Below, piece by piece: positions 49,508 through 57,956 of a DNA stretch of 57,956 bases; positions within the stretch are counted from its first letter, which is position 1; every line of letters begins with the position of its first letter. This DNA comes from Burkholderiales bacterium. GTDB lineage: Bacteria; Pseudomonadota; Gammaproteobacteria; Burkholderiales; Burkholderiaceae_C. The translations under genes and the position numbers were made by a program. The stretch lies in NCBI GenBank assembly GCA_025350145.1, contig JANXYH010000105.1, forward strand, positions 1-57,956, given 5' to 3'. Under the pieces are notes generated by a model. It was given only the letters and a program-made list of their open reading frames with translations. It did not search any database and was not told the origin of the DNA.

Positions 49508-50272
49508 TTGCCACCCCGTTTTTTCGTCGAACCGCCGCTGCTGGCGGGCGCAGCGCTGATGCTGCCCGACAACGCCGTGCGCCATGTGCAGGTGTTGCGC
49601 CTGCAACCTGGCGCGGCGCTGACGCTGTTCGACGGCCAGGGCGGCCAATGGCTGGCCGAGATCGAGCGGATCGGTCGCCGCGAAGTGCAGGTGCGCGTGG
49701 CCGAGCACCAGGCGCGCGAGTGCGAACTGGCGCGCGCGGTGATCCTGGCGCCGGCCATGCCGGCCAACGAGCGCATGGACGGCCTGGTCGAGAAGGCCAC
49801 CGAGCTGGGGGCGGCAGCGATTTGGCCGCTGGTGTGCGAGCGCTCGGTGCTGCGTCTGGCAGGCGAGCGGGCCGAGCGCCGGGCCGGCCATTGGCGCGCG
49901 ATTGCCCGTGCGGCCTGTGAGCAAAGTGGGCGCAACCGCGTGCCCGAGGTGGCAGCGCCGCAGGGCCTGGCCGGCTGCCTGGCCGGGCTGGACCGTTCGG
50001 CGCCCGACAGCATCCGGCTGCTGCTCAGCTTTGCCGCCGATGCGCTGCCGGCGCATCGGCTCAGCTCGCTGCTGGAGCGTGAGCGCCCGGTGCTGGTGCT
50101 CAGCGGCCCCGAGGGCGGCCTGAGCCCGGCCGAGGAATCGCAGGCCCGCGCGGTCGGCTTCATCGCGGTGTCGCTGGGGGAGCGGGTCCTGCGCGCCGAT
50201 ACTGCGCCTTTGGCCGCGCTGGCCGCACTCGCCCTGCTGGCGGCGTCGCCAGGAACCGCCGCTGCCACTTGA
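49508..50272 (+). CDS. rsmE: 16S rRNA (uracil1498-N3)-methyltransferase
   Basis: A 254-residue SPOUT-fold methyltransferase. PPRFFVEPPL is the family N-terminus, KATELGAAAIWPLVCERSV is central, and the deep-knot SAM site is LSGPEGGLSPAEESQA and SLGERVLRADTAPLAAL near the C-terminus. The family start is best matched by a TTG at 49508, 4 nt after the upstream stop; an ATG at 49457 would overlap that gene by 47 nt. It methylates U1498 in the 30S decoding region. Confidence 0.9.
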   Translation: MPPRFFVEPPLLAGAALMLPDNAVRHVQVLRLQPGAALTLFDGQGGQWLAEIERIGRREVQVRVAEHQARECELARAVILAPAMPANERMDGLVEKATELGAAAIWPLVCERSVLRLAGERAERRAGHWRAIARAACEQSGRNRVPEVAAPQGLAGCLAGLDRSAPDSIRLLLSFAADALPAHRLSSLLERERPVLVLSGPEGGLSPAEESQARAVGFIAVSLGERVLRADTAPLAALAALALLAASPGTAAAT

Positions 50273-50307
50273 GCCGGCAACAGAGCGCCGACAACCTTGA
50301 GCCGACG

Positions 50308-51486
50308 ATGAATCCACGCCTGTTCCTGCTGCTGCTGTGCCAGGGCTTGTTTCTGGTGAACAACGTGGTGTTCATGGCCATCAATGGTCTGGTCGGGCTG
50401 TCGCTGGCGCCGACCGCTTGGATGGCGACCTTGCCGATCACCGGCTACGTCCTGGGCGGGGCGCTGTCGACCGCCCTGGTGGCCAGGCACCAGCGGCGTT
50501 TTGGCCGCCGACGCGCGTTCCAGTTGGGGCTGCTGGTGGCGATGGTCAGCGCTGCGGTCTGCGCCGTCGCGGTCACGGTCCAAAGCTTTGCGCTGCTGGT
50601 GCTGGCCACCATGCTGGCCGGCTACTACAACGCCAACGCCTCGCTCTACCGCTTTGCGGCGCTGGAACTGGTGCCCGAGTCGGCCAAGGAACGCGCCATC
50701 TCGTGGGTGCTGGCCGGCGGCATCATCGGCGCGGTGGTCGGGCCCAACCTGGCTGCGGTCAGCCGCAACGCCCTGCCCCAGCCTTTTGCCGGCGCCTACC
50801 TGGCCCTGGTAGTTGTGGCGCTGCTGAGCCTGCTGCTGATGTCGTGCATCCCGTTCCCGGCGCTGCCGGGCCAGGGCAGCAAGGGTCCGGCGGCCGGCCG
50901 GCCGCTGGGCCAGATCGTGCGCCAGCCGGTGTTCATCGTCGCGGCGGCGGGCTGCGCGATCGGCTATGGCGTGATGAACCTGCTGATGGCGGCCACGCCG
51001 ATCGCCATGGCGCAGTGCGGCCACCCTTTCGCCGCCGCTGCGCTGGTGCTGGAGTGGCATGTGTTGGGCATGTACCTGCCGAGCTTCTTCACCGGCCGGC
51101 TGATCAAGCGCTTCGGCGTGCTGCCAATCATGGCCTGCGGCCTGCTGCTCAACATCGGCTGCGTGGCGTTTGCGCTGTCGGGCCAGGACGTGATGCACTT
51201 CCTGGGCGCGCTGGTGGTGCTGGGCGTGGGCTGGAACTTTCTCTACATCGGCGGCAGCACCTTGGCCACCGGCACCTGGGCCCCCGAGGAGAAGACCCGC
51301 GCCCAGGCGGCGCTGGACTTTTGCGTCTATGCCACCATGACGATCACCTCGTTCAGCTCCGGCGCGCTGGTCACCACCGGCGGCTGGACGGCGATGAACC
51401 TGGGCTCGATCCTGCCCCTGACCTTGCTCGGCGCGGCGATGGTCTGGCTGGTGCGGATGCGCCGGCCCGCACCGCAGCCAGCCTGA
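50308..51486 (+). CDS. MFS transporter
   Basis: A 392-residue major facilitator with about twelve hydrophobic segments. The loop RHQRRFGRRRAF between helices 2 and 3 is the basic MFS signature region. Substrates cannot be told; the YfkF-like drug or metabolite carriers are the closest I recall. ATG at 50308 is 35 nt past the rsmE stop; an upstream TTG at 50269 would overlap rsmE. Confidence 0.88.
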   Translation: MNPRLFLLLLCQGLFLVNNVVFMAINGLVGLSLAPTAWMATLPITGYVLGGALSTALVARHQRRFGRRRAFQLGLLVAMVSAAVCAVAVTVQSFALLVLATMLAGYYNANASLYRFAALELVPESAKERAISWVLAGGIIGAVVGPNLAAVSRNALPQPFAGAYLALVVVALLSLLLMSCIPFPALPGQGSKGPAAGRPLGQIVRQPVFIVAAAGCAIGYGVMNLLMAATPIAMAQCGHPFAAAALVLEWHVLGMYLPSFFTGRLIKRFGVLPIMACGLLLNIGCVAFALSGQDVMHFLGALVVLGVGWNFLYIGGSTLATGTWAPEEKTRAQAALDFCVYATMTITSFSSGALVTTGGWTAMNLGSILPLTLLGAAMVWLVRMRRPAPQPA

Positions 51487-51495
51487 GCCGGGCGC

Positions 51496-52779
51496 TCAGG
51501 CGCTGGCCGGCGCGGGGTCGGGCTTGCTGGCGCGTGCCGATCCGGCGACCAGGTCGAAGCGGAACAGCCGGCATTCGATCGGCCCGTTCCACAGCGGCAC
51601 GCGGCGCGAGGCCTTCAGACGCAAGGCCTGTGGCAGCGTCATCTCCGGGCTCAGCACCCAGGCCGTCCAGCCGGCGAAATGGCGCTTCCAGTGGCTCGCC
51701 AGCGCGGCGTGAAAGGCCGCCGCCGAGGCGCCGCCGTCAAAGGCCTCGCGGCCGGCAGGGCGCTGGCCACCCGTCCCCTTGGGGTCGATCCGCTCGCCAT
51801 ACGGCGGGTTCAGCACCAGCACGCCGCGCGCGGCCGGCGGCGGCCGCTGCAAGGCATCGGCGGTGCGGAAATCGATGGCCTGCGCGACGCCGGCCCGCTC
51901 GGCATTGCGGCTGGCGAAATCGGTCATGCGGAACGACACGTCGCCGGCAAAGATCGGCACTGCCGAAGGGTGCTGGCGGGCCCGCGCCGCATCCTTCATG
52001 CGCTGCCAGGCCGGGCGCTGCGGGGCAAAGGGCAACAGCCGCTCGAACGCGAAATGGCGGTTCAGCCCGGGGGCGATGGCGCAGGCGATCTGCGCCGCCT
52101 CGATGGCGATGGTGCCTGCGCCGCAGCAGGGGTCGAACAGCGGCCCGTCTTCGCTGCGGCCGGCCCAACCGGCAGCGGCCAACATCGCCGCAGCCAAGGT
52201 CTCCTTCAGCGGCGCCTCACCTTTTTGGCCGGCGCCGTCGCGCCAGCCGCGCTTGAACAGCGCTTGGCCCGAGGTGTCAACGTACAAGGTCGCCTGGTCC
52301 GGCGCCAGGTGCAAGGCCAGCGGCAGGTCCGGCCGCTGGGTGTCGACGCTGGGGCGCTCGCCGCAGGCTTCGCGCAGGGCGTCGCAGACCGCGTCCTTGA
52401 TCCGCAGCGCCGCGAAGTTCAGGCTCCGCAGCGGGCTGCGCTGCGCGGTGACATCGACCTTGAGGGTCTGCTGCGGCGTGATCCATTGCGGCCAGGCTAC
52501 CTGCCGCGCCAGCGCGTACAGGTCATGCTCGCTGGCGTAGGGGCCTTTTGCCAGCGGCCAGAGCACGCGCTGGGCCAGGCGGCATTCCAGGTTCAGGCGC
52601 ATCGCCACCAGGGCGTCGCCCTGCACCACCACCCCGCCACGCCCGACCTGAACCTGCGCCCCGACCCCGAGCAGTTGCAGGCACTCCTCGCCCAGCAGGG
52701 CCTCGACCCCGGCCGCGCAGGGCAGAAACAGCGCCGCCGTGCCTGGGCCCTGCGGCGCCTGCGGGTTAGGCGGGCTCAC
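51496..52779 (-). CDS. THUMP-domain RNA guanine methyltransferase, RlmL N-terminal-like
   Basis: A 427-residue protein. A THUMP domain (about 60-160) is followed by a Rossmann methyltransferase domain with FDPCCGAGTIAIEAA (SAM binding) and the catalytic NPPYGER near residue 325. It resembles the N-terminal half of RlmL, which makes m2G2445 in 23S rRNA; the second, RlmK-like half is absent. GTG start at 52779 overlaps the rpoN stop (GTGA), so it is coupled to rpoN. Confidence 0.88.
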   Translation of the reverse strand: MSPPNPQAPQGPGTAALFLPCAAGVEALLGEECLQLLGVGAQVQVGRGGVVVQGDALVAMRLNLECRLAQRVLWPLAKGPYASEHDLYALARQVAWPQWITPQQTLKVDVTAQRSPLRSLNFAALRIKDAVCDALREACGERPSVDTQRPDLPLALHLAPDQATLYVDTSGQALFKRGWRDGAGQKGEAPLKETLAAAMLAAAGWAGRSEDGPLFDPCCGAGTIAIEAAQIACAIAPGLNRHFAFERLLPFAPQRPAWQRMKDAARARQHPSAVPIFAGDVSFRMTDFASRNAERAGVAQAIDFRTADALQRPPPAARGVLVLNPPYGERIDPKGTGGQRPAGREAFDGGASAAAFHAALASHWKRHFAGWTAWVLSPEMTLPQALRLKASRRVPLWNGPIECRLFRFDLVAGSARASKPDPAPASA

Positions 52780-54353
52780 AGGGTCTTGCGCAGGTTGGCC
52801 GGGGCGATCTTCAACGCCTCGCGGTACTTGGCCACGGTGCGCCGGGCCACGGTGATGCCTTGCTCGGCCAGCATCTGGGCAAGCTGGCTGTCCGACAGCG
52901 GCTTGCCGCCCTCGGCATCGACAAGTTGGCGGATCAGCGCACGCACCGCAGTGGAGCTGGCGTTGCCGCCGGCCTCGGTGTGCAGCGACGAGCCGAAGAA
53001 GTACTTGAGCTCGAAGGTGCCGTGCGGCGTGGTCATGTACTTGGCCGTGGTCACGCGCGAGATCGTCGACTCGTGCAGACTGAGCTCGTCGGCAATTTCG
53101 CGCAGCACCAGTGGCTTCATGGCGATCGCGCCGTGGCTGAAGAAGCCCTTCTGGCGCTCGACGATGGCCTGGCTGACACGCAGGATCGTGTCAAAGCGCT
53201 GGAGGATGTTCTTCATGAACCAGCGCGCCTCCTGCAGCCGCGCCGACATCGCCGCGCCGTTGCCGTTGCGCTGGCCGCGAATGGCCTGGGCGTAGAGATC
53301 GTTGATGCGCAGCTTGGGCATCACTTCGGCATTGAGGGTGGCCTTGAAGCCGCGGCCCGAGCGCACCACCAGCACGTCCGGGACGATGATGTTGGCCTCG
53401 GCGCGGGCAAAACGGCGGCCCGGCTTGGGCTCACAGGCGACGATCATGGCCTGCGCCTGGCGCAACAGGTCTTCGTCGGCGCCGGTGCTGACAAGCAGCC
53501 GCCGCAGGTCGCGCTTGGCCAGCAGTTCGAGGTGGTCCCGGGCAATGGTGATCGCCACCGCCCGGGCGCGGCTGGCGGGCCGCTCGCGCAGTTGCAGCAC
53601 CAGGCACTCGCCGAGGGTGGATGCGCCCACCCCGGTCGGCTCCAGGCTCTGCAGCCAGCCCAGCGCACAGCGCAGAAGCGAGGCCAGGTTCTCCAGCGCC
53701 TCGACGTTGGCCTCGTCGGCTTTGCTGCCGGTGTCCAGGCCGAGCTCGTCGGCCAGTTTGGCGGCCAGCTCATCGAGGCTGTCGAGCAGATAGCCGTCGC
53801 CGTCCAAGGACTCGATCAGCACCATCAGCGCAGCCCGGTCGTCGTCGGACAGGCGCATGCCCAGCGCCTGGCTGTGCAGGTGCTCGGCCAAGGTCGGGCC
53901 GGCGTCGGCGTTGTCGGCGGGTTCGAAGTCAGGGTTGTCGGTGCCGCTGTGGGCGGCCATCGCCACCGGCTGCTCGCCGATGCCGTCGAAGTCGTCGCGT
54001 TCGGTGCCGTTCTCCCAGTCGTCGCGGGCGGTGCTGCCGAATTCGGCCATGTCGACGCCGGCCGGCTCGTCGCCACCACCCCCGTCGGCCTGCGCGCTGG
54101 CGCCGGCCTCGTGCGCCACCAGGCTGTCTTTCTCGCGCTCGGCGCTGGCATCAGGCGCACTGCCGACGCGCTCCAGCCCGTAGGCGCCCGCGCTGTCGTC
54201 TTCGCCGACATCCAAGAACGGGTTTTGTTCGAGCATCTGCTCGACTTCCTGGTGCAGCTCCAGCGTCGACAACTGCAGCAGACGAATCGACTGCTGCAAC
54301 TGCGGCGTCAGTGCCAGGTGCTGTGACAGCCTGACCTGCAGTGACTGCTTCAT
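52776..54353 (-). CDS. rpoN: RNA polymerase sigma-54 factor
   Basis: A 525-residue sigma-54. Region I is Gln/Leu-rich (LSQHLALTPQLQQSIRLLQL), followed by an acidic region II of about 110 residues (rich in DD, ED) that is long for the family. The core-binding domain and HESTISRVTTAKYM helix-turn-helix follow, and the RpoN box ARRTVAKYRE is at 503-512. ATG at 54353 gives the family start (MKQSLQVRL). It lies 5 nt after lptB and overlaps the methyltransferase gene. Confidence 0.96.
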   Translation of the reverse strand: MKQSLQVRLSQHLALTPQLQQSIRLLQLSTLELHQEVEQMLEQNPFLDVGEDDSAGAYGLERVGSAPDASAEREKDSLVAHEAGASAQADGGGGDEPAGVDMAEFGSTARDDWENGTERDDFDGIGEQPVAMAAHSGTDNPDFEPADNADAGPTLAEHLHSQALGMRLSDDDRAALMVLIESLDGDGYLLDSLDELAAKLADELGLDTGSKADEANVEALENLASLLRCALGWLQSLEPTGVGASTLGECLVLQLRERPASRARAVAITIARDHLELLAKRDLRRLLVSTGADEDLLRQAQAMIVACEPKPGRRFARAEANIIVPDVLVVRSGRGFKATLNAEVMPKLRINDLYAQAIRGQRNGNGAAMSARLQEARWFMKNILQRFDTILRVSQAIVERQKGFFSHGAIAMKPLVLREIADELSLHESTISRVTTAKYMTTPHGTFELKYFFGSSLHTEAGGNASSTAVRALIRQLVDAEGGKPLSDSQLAQMLAEQGITVARRTVAKYREALKIAPANLRKTL

Positions 54354-54358
54354 GGCGC

Positions 54359-55195
54359 TCACATCCGGAAATGCTCGCCGAGATAGACCCGGCGCACATC
54401 GGCGTTGGCGATGATCTCGGCGGGCGAGCCCTGGGCCAGCACCTGGCCATCGCTGATGATGTAGGCACGGTCGCAAATGCCCAGCATCTCGCGCACGTTG
54501 TGGTCCGTGATCAGCACGCCGATGCCGCGCGACTTGAGGAAGCCGATGATCCGCTGGATCTCGATCACGGCGATCGGATCGACCCCGGCGAAGGGCTCGT
54601 CGAGCAGGATGAAGCGCGGCTGGGTGGCCAGCGCGCGGGCGATCTCGACCCGCCGCCGCTCGCCGCCAGACAACGCCGCTGCGGGCGAATGGCGCAGCTT
54701 TTCAATTGACAAGTCGTGCAGCAGTTGCGCCAGCAGCGCCTGGATCCTGGCCGGCGGCAAGGGCTTGCCGTCGGGCCCGAGCTGCAGCTCGAGCACCGCG
54801 CGGATGTTCTCTTCGACGTTGAGCTTGCGAAAGATCGAGGCCTCTTGCGGCAGGTACGACAAACCCATGCGCGCGCGCTGGTGGATCGGCTTGCCATGGA
54901 CCGCAACGCCGTCGATGTGGATCTGCCCGGCGTCGGCCCGAACCAGGCCGACGACCATGTAGAAAGTGGTGGTCTTGCCCGCGCCGTTCGGGCCCAGCAG
55001 GCCCACCACTTCGCCAGCCGCCACGCGCAGATGCACATCGCGCACCACCTGCCTGGCGCCATAGTGCTTTTGCAGGCCACTGACCTCAAGCCGGCTGCCA
55101 GACGGCGTCACCGGCCTGGGCGCAGGCGCGTCGGCTGCGGCGCACTCCACCAGGCCGCTGGCCAGCGGATCGGCGATATCGGGCGCCAGGCTCAT
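54359..55195 (-). CDS. lptB: LPS export ABC transporter ATP-binding protein
   Basis: A 278-residue ABC ATPase: Walker [13 protein letters not shown]-loop [12 protein letters not shown], signature [15 protein letters not shown], Walker [13 protein letters not shown], and TDHNVREML with the switch histidine. These are LptB-specific. The first 35 residues are an N-terminal extension relative to the ~240-residue family. ATG at 55195 overlaps the lptA stop by 4 nt. It drives LPS transport with LptF/G, which are not in this window. Confidence 0.95.
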   Translation of the reverse strand: MSLAPDIADPLASGLVECAAADAPAPRPVTPSGSRLEVSGLQKHYGARQVVRDVHLRVAAGEVVGLLGPNGAGKTTTFYMVVGLVRADAGQIHIDGVAVHGKPIHQRARMGLSYLPQEASIFRKLNVEENIRAVLELQLGPDGKPLPPARIQALLAQLLHDLSIEKLRHSPAAALSGGERRRVEIARALATQPRFILLDEPFAGVDPIAVIEIQRIIGFLKSRGIGVLITDHNVREMLGICDRAYIISDGQVLAQGSPAEIIANADVRRVYLGEHFRM

Positions 55196-55791
55196 CGCCG
55201 CTCGCCCGTGGCCGAAGCGGCCTGATCTCGCGGCGCTATCACTGCCCGCACCCGGCCACCGGGGTTGTTCGGGCCGACGGCGCCGCCCTCGACGCTGAAC
55301 TGCTCGCCGATCGAGTCCCAGATGATCAACCGGCCGGTGATCTCGTCCAGCGCGTGGCCACCGCGCAGCCGCGCGACCCGGGCCTGGCCGTCGAAGCGCA
55401 CCGTGCCGGTTCGGCCGTCGTAGACGATCTGCTGGGCACTGCCCTCGACGTATTCATCGAGGTTGTCGCGCTTCTGCCGGTACTGCGCGTTCTGGCCGTT
55501 GGCGCCACTGAGCGTGGCAAGCTGGTAGCCCTCGGGCGTCTCGCGCAACTCCAGCTTCTCGGCACGCATCCACAGGCTGCCCTGGGCCACGGTGACGTTG
55601 CCGCTGCACAGGCTGGTCTGGCGCAACAGGTTGACGGTGCAGGGTTTGTCCGACTCCAGCGTCATCGGCCGGCTGCGGTCGGCCTTTTCGGCCCCGGCCG
55701 GGCTGGCCAGCAGGCCGCAAAACACCAGCGTCAGACCGGCCAGGACGCCGCGACGGGGTGAAGGATGGCAAATTGGGTGCGGGAAGGGCAT
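55192..55791 (-). CDS. lptA: LPS transport periplasmic protein
   Basis: A 199-residue protein with a signal peptide ([22 protein letters not shown]) and an OstA/LptA jelly-roll domain ([20 protein letters not shown], then [20 protein letters not shown] and [11 protein letters not shown]). It bridges inner and outer membranes for LPS. ATG at 55791 is preferred to a GTG at 55803. LptC, often encoded just upstream, is missing here; dsbA is there instead. Confidence 0.92.
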   Translation of the reverse strand: MPFPHPICHPSPRRGVLAGLTLVFCGLLASPAGAEKADRSRPMTLESDKPCTVNLLRQTSLCSGNVTVAQGSLWMRAEKLELRETPEGYQLATLSGANGQNAQYRQKRDNLDEYVEGSAQQIVYDGRTGTVRFDGQARVARLRGGHALDEITGRLIIWDSIGEQFSVEGGAVGPNNPGGRVRAVIAPRDQAASATGERR

Positions 55792-55925
55792 TGGACGGCA
55801 CAAATCTTGCAGTCCATTCTAGGCTCGGCGGCAGTCTGCGCCAGGGCTTCGGCGCGCAATCCTTCGCACTCCGGGCGCCGGGTGCATCAGCGCCAGCCGC
55901 TGCGGCGGCCAACCTGGCGCAGGCC

Positions 55926-56606
55926 TCAGCCCTTCTTGGCGCCGACGCCGCGCAGTTGCGCCACGAGTTGGTCGACCACCTGCAAGGCCTTCTCGGGGCT
56001 GCCGGCGGTGGCAGGCGAGGTCATGAAGCGGCCGTGCACGCCCAGGGTCGGGACGCTGTCGATATGGTAGGCGCCAGAGAGCTGGGTGCTTTGCCGCACC
56101 TTGCTCGCGGTCGAGAAGCTTTTCATGGCGTCGATGATCTTGGCGCCGTCCAGGCCATTGGCGCTGGCCCAGGTGCTGACGTCGGCGTCCTTGTCGAAGC
56201 GCTGCTGACCGACATGGATCGCGGCAAACACCTTCTTGTGGTTGACGTCGGCCAGGCCCAGCGCTTCGAGGGCAAAGTACAGCCGCTGGTAGGGCTCCTG
56301 GAACGGCTGGAAGGCCACTGGCAGGCGGCGGAAATTGACATCCGCCGGCACTTTGCGGGCCCAGGCATCGAGCGTCGGCTCAAAGGCATTGCAGTGCGGG
56401 CACCAGTAGCCGAAGAACTCCACCACCTCGATCTTGCCCGGCGCCATCGGCAGCGGCGAGGGCACGCGGACATAGTCCTTGCCCTCGACCGGGCCGCCCT
56501 GGGCGACGGCCAGCGTGGTCGAAAGCGCGGCCATCGTGCCCAGAACGGCTGAAGCACCCGCCACGCCGGTGGCGCCGAGCTGGCGTGAGAAATCGCGTCG
56601 GTTCAT
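55926..56606 (-). CDS. dsbA: Thiol:disulfide interchange protein, DsbA type
   Basis: A 226-residue periplasmic oxidoreductase. The active site is CPHC at 69-72 within EFFGYWCPHCNAFEP, and VPTLGVHG provides the cis-proline. The N-terminus has a twin-arginine motif (NRRDFSRQLG) before its hydrophobic segment, suggesting Tat export of a folded protein. A tandem GGGGTA-type repeat lies 21-84 bp upstream of the start at 56606. Confidence 0.92.
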   Translation of the reverse strand: MNRRDFSRQLGATGVAGASAVLGTMAALSTTLAVAQGGPVEGKDYVRVPSPLPMAPGKIEVVEFFGYWCPHCNAFEPTLDAWARKVPADVNFRRLPVAFQPFQEPYQRLYFALEALGLADVNHKKVFAAIHVGQQRFDKDADVSTWASANGLDGAKIIDAMKSFSTASKVRQSTQLSGAYHIDSVPTLGVHGRFMTSPATAGSPEKALQVVDQLVAQLRGVGAKKG

Positions 56607-56626
56607 GTCTTGGATCCTGTAGCAAC

Positions 56627-56690
56627 GGGTAGGGGTAGGGGTAGGGGTAGGGGGTAGGGGGTAGGGGGTAGCGGGTAGCGAGTAGCGGTA
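56627..56690. repeat. Telomere-like tandem repeat, GGGGTA-type units
   Basis: About ten units of 5-7 bp (GGGTA, three GGGGTA, three GGGGGTA, then GCGGGTA, GCGAGTA, GCGGTA) run without spacers. On the plus strand they form G-tracts able to make a quadruplex; the minus (coding) strand is C-rich. They lie between the SPOR and dsbA genes. Confidence 0.9.
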
Positions 56691-56735
56691 TAGGGCAGGC
56701 GTGCGCCGGGTGGAGTCAAAGCTCGGCCAACAGGT

Positions 56736-57419
56736 TCAACGCTCGGCGCGCACCAGACTGGCGTCGATCCCGGACTCGCCGAGCTTGGCCTGCGCCGACT
56801 CGGCCTCGGCGCGCTCGTCGAACGGGCCCATCCTCACCCGGTAAACGACGCGGCCGGACTGCTCGCGCTCCAGCACCTTGGCCACCTGGCCCAGCATGGC
56901 GAGTTTGGCGCGCTGGGTCTCGGCGTCGTCGATGCGCGCATAGGCGCCGGCCTGGACCCAGTATTGGTAGCCCTCGGCCGCGGGTCGTGCGGCGCTTGCT
57001 GACTGGCCGGCCAGCAGGGCCGCCGGGTCGCGGGCGCCGCGTGCGGTCGGCGCACTGGCGACTGCACTGGCGACTGCACTGGCGACTGCACTGGCCGGCG
57101 TTGCCGCGTTGGTGGCAACCCGCGCTGGGGGTGGTGCCGAGGCAGGCTCGGATGCCGCACTGGCGGCGGCGGCCGCTGCGCCCGATGCCGCGCGCGCTGC
57201 GGCCTTGCCGGCCAGCGGCGCGTTCGGGTCCCAGTTGCGGTTCTTCTGCGCCTCGACCACGTCCTGGTCGGCGCTGCGCTGGGGCAGTTTGTTGATGAAG
57301 GGCACCGGCGCCTTGGTGATGTACACCGCCACCGCCAGCGCCACGCCCAGGCCGATCAGCAGGCCCACCACCAGGCCGGTGACGAAGCCGCCGTGCGGTC
57401 GGCTGCGCAGGCTGCTCAC
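56736..57419 (-). CDS. SPOR-domain cell-division/peptidoglycan protein
   Basis: A 227-residue protein. A transmembrane helix ([20 protein letters not shown]) lies near residues 11-31. A long Ala/Ser/Pro linker follows. A C-terminal SPOR domain (about 148-222) has [15 protein letters not shown] and [16 protein letters not shown], which binds denuded peptidoglycan at the septum. The linker contains [13 protein letters not shown] from a 12-bp tandem repeat. GTG at 57419 overlaps the argS stop (GTGA). Confidence 0.9.
   Translation of the reverse strand: MSSLRSRPHGGFVTGLVVGLLIGLGVALAVAVYITKAPVPFINKLPQRSADQDVVEAQKNRNWDPNAPLAGKAAARAASGAAAAAASAASEPASAPPPARVATNAATPASAVASAVASAVASAPTARGARDPAALLAGQSASAARPAAEGYQYWVQAGAYARIDDAETQRAKLAMLGQVAKVLEREQSGRVVYRVRMGPFDERAEAESAQAKLGESGIDASLVRAER
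57052..57095. repeat. 12-bp tandem repeat in the SPOR-protein linker
   Basis: GCACTGGCGACT is repeated three times perfectly plus a partial copy. It encodes the Ala/Val/Ser linker in frame, so gain or loss of copies would alter linker length without a frameshift. Confidence 0.85.
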
Positions 57420-57956
57420 GCGCTGACCCCGGCGACCGGGGCAGGCTCGCGCGCCATCTGCTCGGGCGCCGAAACACCGATCACGGCCAGGGCGTTGCGC
57501 AGCACCTGGCCGGTGGCATGCAGCAAGGCCATCCGCGCCAGCGCCAGCGCCGGCTCGTCGGCCAGCAAGCGCTCGGCGCCGTACCAACTGTGCAGGGCTG
57601 CGGCGACATCGCGCAGGTAGAACGCCACCGCGTGCGGCGCCTGCGTTGCGGCGGCGTCGCTGAGCATCTCGGGGTAGGCGGCCAGGGCCCGCATCAACTG
57701 GATTTCGCTGGCGGCGCTCAGGCGCGACAGGTCGGCCGCCGCCAGGTCGGGCGCCGCGCCGGTCTTGGCGCTGTACTGCGCCAGCACCGAGCAGATCCGC
57801 GCATGCGCGTACTGGACGTAGAAGACCGGGTTTTCGTCATTGGCCTGGAGCGCCAGGTCGATGTCGAAGGTGAATTCGGTGTCGGCCTTGCGGCTGACCA
57901 GGAAAAACCGCACCGCGTCGCGGCTGGTCCAGCCAATCAGGTCGCGCAGCGTGACA
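57416..57956 (-). CDS. argS: Arginyl-tRNA synthetase (C-terminal part; 5' end outside window)
   Basis: The open frame covers about 180 codons to the window edge. [20 protein letters not shown] and [16 protein letters not shown] are catalytic-domain segments of ArgRS. The last 110 residues ([31 protein letters not shown]) are the DALR anticodon-binding domain. The N-terminal half with the signature HIGH motif is outside the window. It is the first visible gene of the argS-SPOR-dsbA string. Confidence 0.94.
   Translation of the reverse strand, partial: VTLRDLIGWTSRDAVRFFLVSRKADTEFTFDIDLALQANDENPVFYVQYAHARICSVLAQYSAKTGAAPDLAAADLSRLSAASEIQLMRALAAYPEMLSDAAATQAPHAVAFYLRDVAAALHSWYGAERLLADEPALALARMALLHATGQVLRNALAVIGVSAPEQMAREPAPVAGVSA

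Noticed and set aside
50337-52256. 639-codon plus-strand frame across the MFS and methyltransferase genes
   Set aside because: Arginine-rich nonsense across two well-supported genes.
56627-56690. CRISPR or true telomere
   Set aside because: Units are contiguous 5-7 bp and internal to a chromosome-like gene string.
1-57956. Insertion sequences, phage genes or integrases
   Set aside because: No transposase, integrase or phage structural gene was recognised on either strand.

Overview
The window is GC-rich, densely packed bacterial DNA with short intergenic gaps and many 1-10 nt stop/start overlaps. Gene content points to a betaproteobacterium of the order Burkholderiales, probably near Comamonadaceae or the Rubrivivax/Leptothrix group. 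The indicators are a GTP-type PEP carboxykinase, a three-part transhydrogenase (pntAA/AB/B), a TRAP-type malonate operon, a DUF2917/LysR pair, a TIGR02999-like sigma factor paired with a protein kinase, and an lptA-lptB-rpoN string. This placement is inference from gene content; no rRNA or complete tRNA gene was seen.

Layout. 1-8.5 kb: a Rieske oxygenase cut by the window edge, then a nucleoside uptake and salvage locus on the minus strand (BMP binding protein, ABC ATPase, two permeases, cytidine deaminase, purine nucleoside phosphorylase), with adenosine deaminase divergent and a nitroreductase convergent to it. 8.6-10.5 kb: an SDR and a zinc alcohol dehydrogenase resembling a gluconate/idonate pair. 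10.6-12.9 kb: a Xre/RES toxin-antitoxin pair with a clear inverted-repeat operator, then a malate/lactate-type dehydrogenase. 12.9-13.9 kb: lower-GC DNA with an orphan secreted protein whose 3' end overlaps a tRNA T-arm-like sequence. 13.9-20.6 kb: a full malonate operon (matR-matA-dctP-dctQ-dctM-matB) with a palindrome at the regulator start. 20.7-25.6 kb: DUF2917 protein and divergent LysR, a GST, a LuxR-type response regulator and an FMN-binding glutamate synthase-like protein. 25.6-28 kb: a tungstate ABC transporter (tupB-tupC-tupA). 28-33.1 kb: an ECF sigma factor, a transmembrane Ser/Thr kinase with a TPR-like sensor, and a secreted HAF-repeat protein with two secretion/anchor segments. 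33.4-43.7 kb: a CHASE-PAS-PAS-GGDEF protein carrying an in-frame repeat insertion, a MOSC protein, pckG, a metallophosphoesterase, small unknown proteins, an Hsp70-like ATPase, a GNAT and a UPF0149 protein. 43.7-51.5 kb: Nudix, pntAA-pntAB-pntB, fadD, a small hypothetical, rsmE, an MFS carrier. 51.5 kb to the end (minus strand): argS (partial), a SPOR protein, dsbA, lptA, lptB, rpoN and a THUMP RNA methyltransferase.

How the parts work together. The nucleoside locus imports nucleosides, deaminates adenosine and cytidine, and phosphorolyses purine nucleosides. The malonate operon imports malonate, activates it to malonyl-CoA and decarboxylates it to acetyl-CoA under a GntR repressor. The most unusual signalling unit is the sigma/kinase/secreted-protein cluster: the sigma factor lacks the acidic motif normally used to bind RNA polymerase and has a threonine there, which suggests activation by phosphorylation from the adjacent kinase. 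Other points of interest are the 93-bp palindromic element inside the CHASE domain, a hairpin spanning two convergent stop codons, a telomere-like GGGGTA repeat upstream of dsbA, and the tRNA T-arm remnant.
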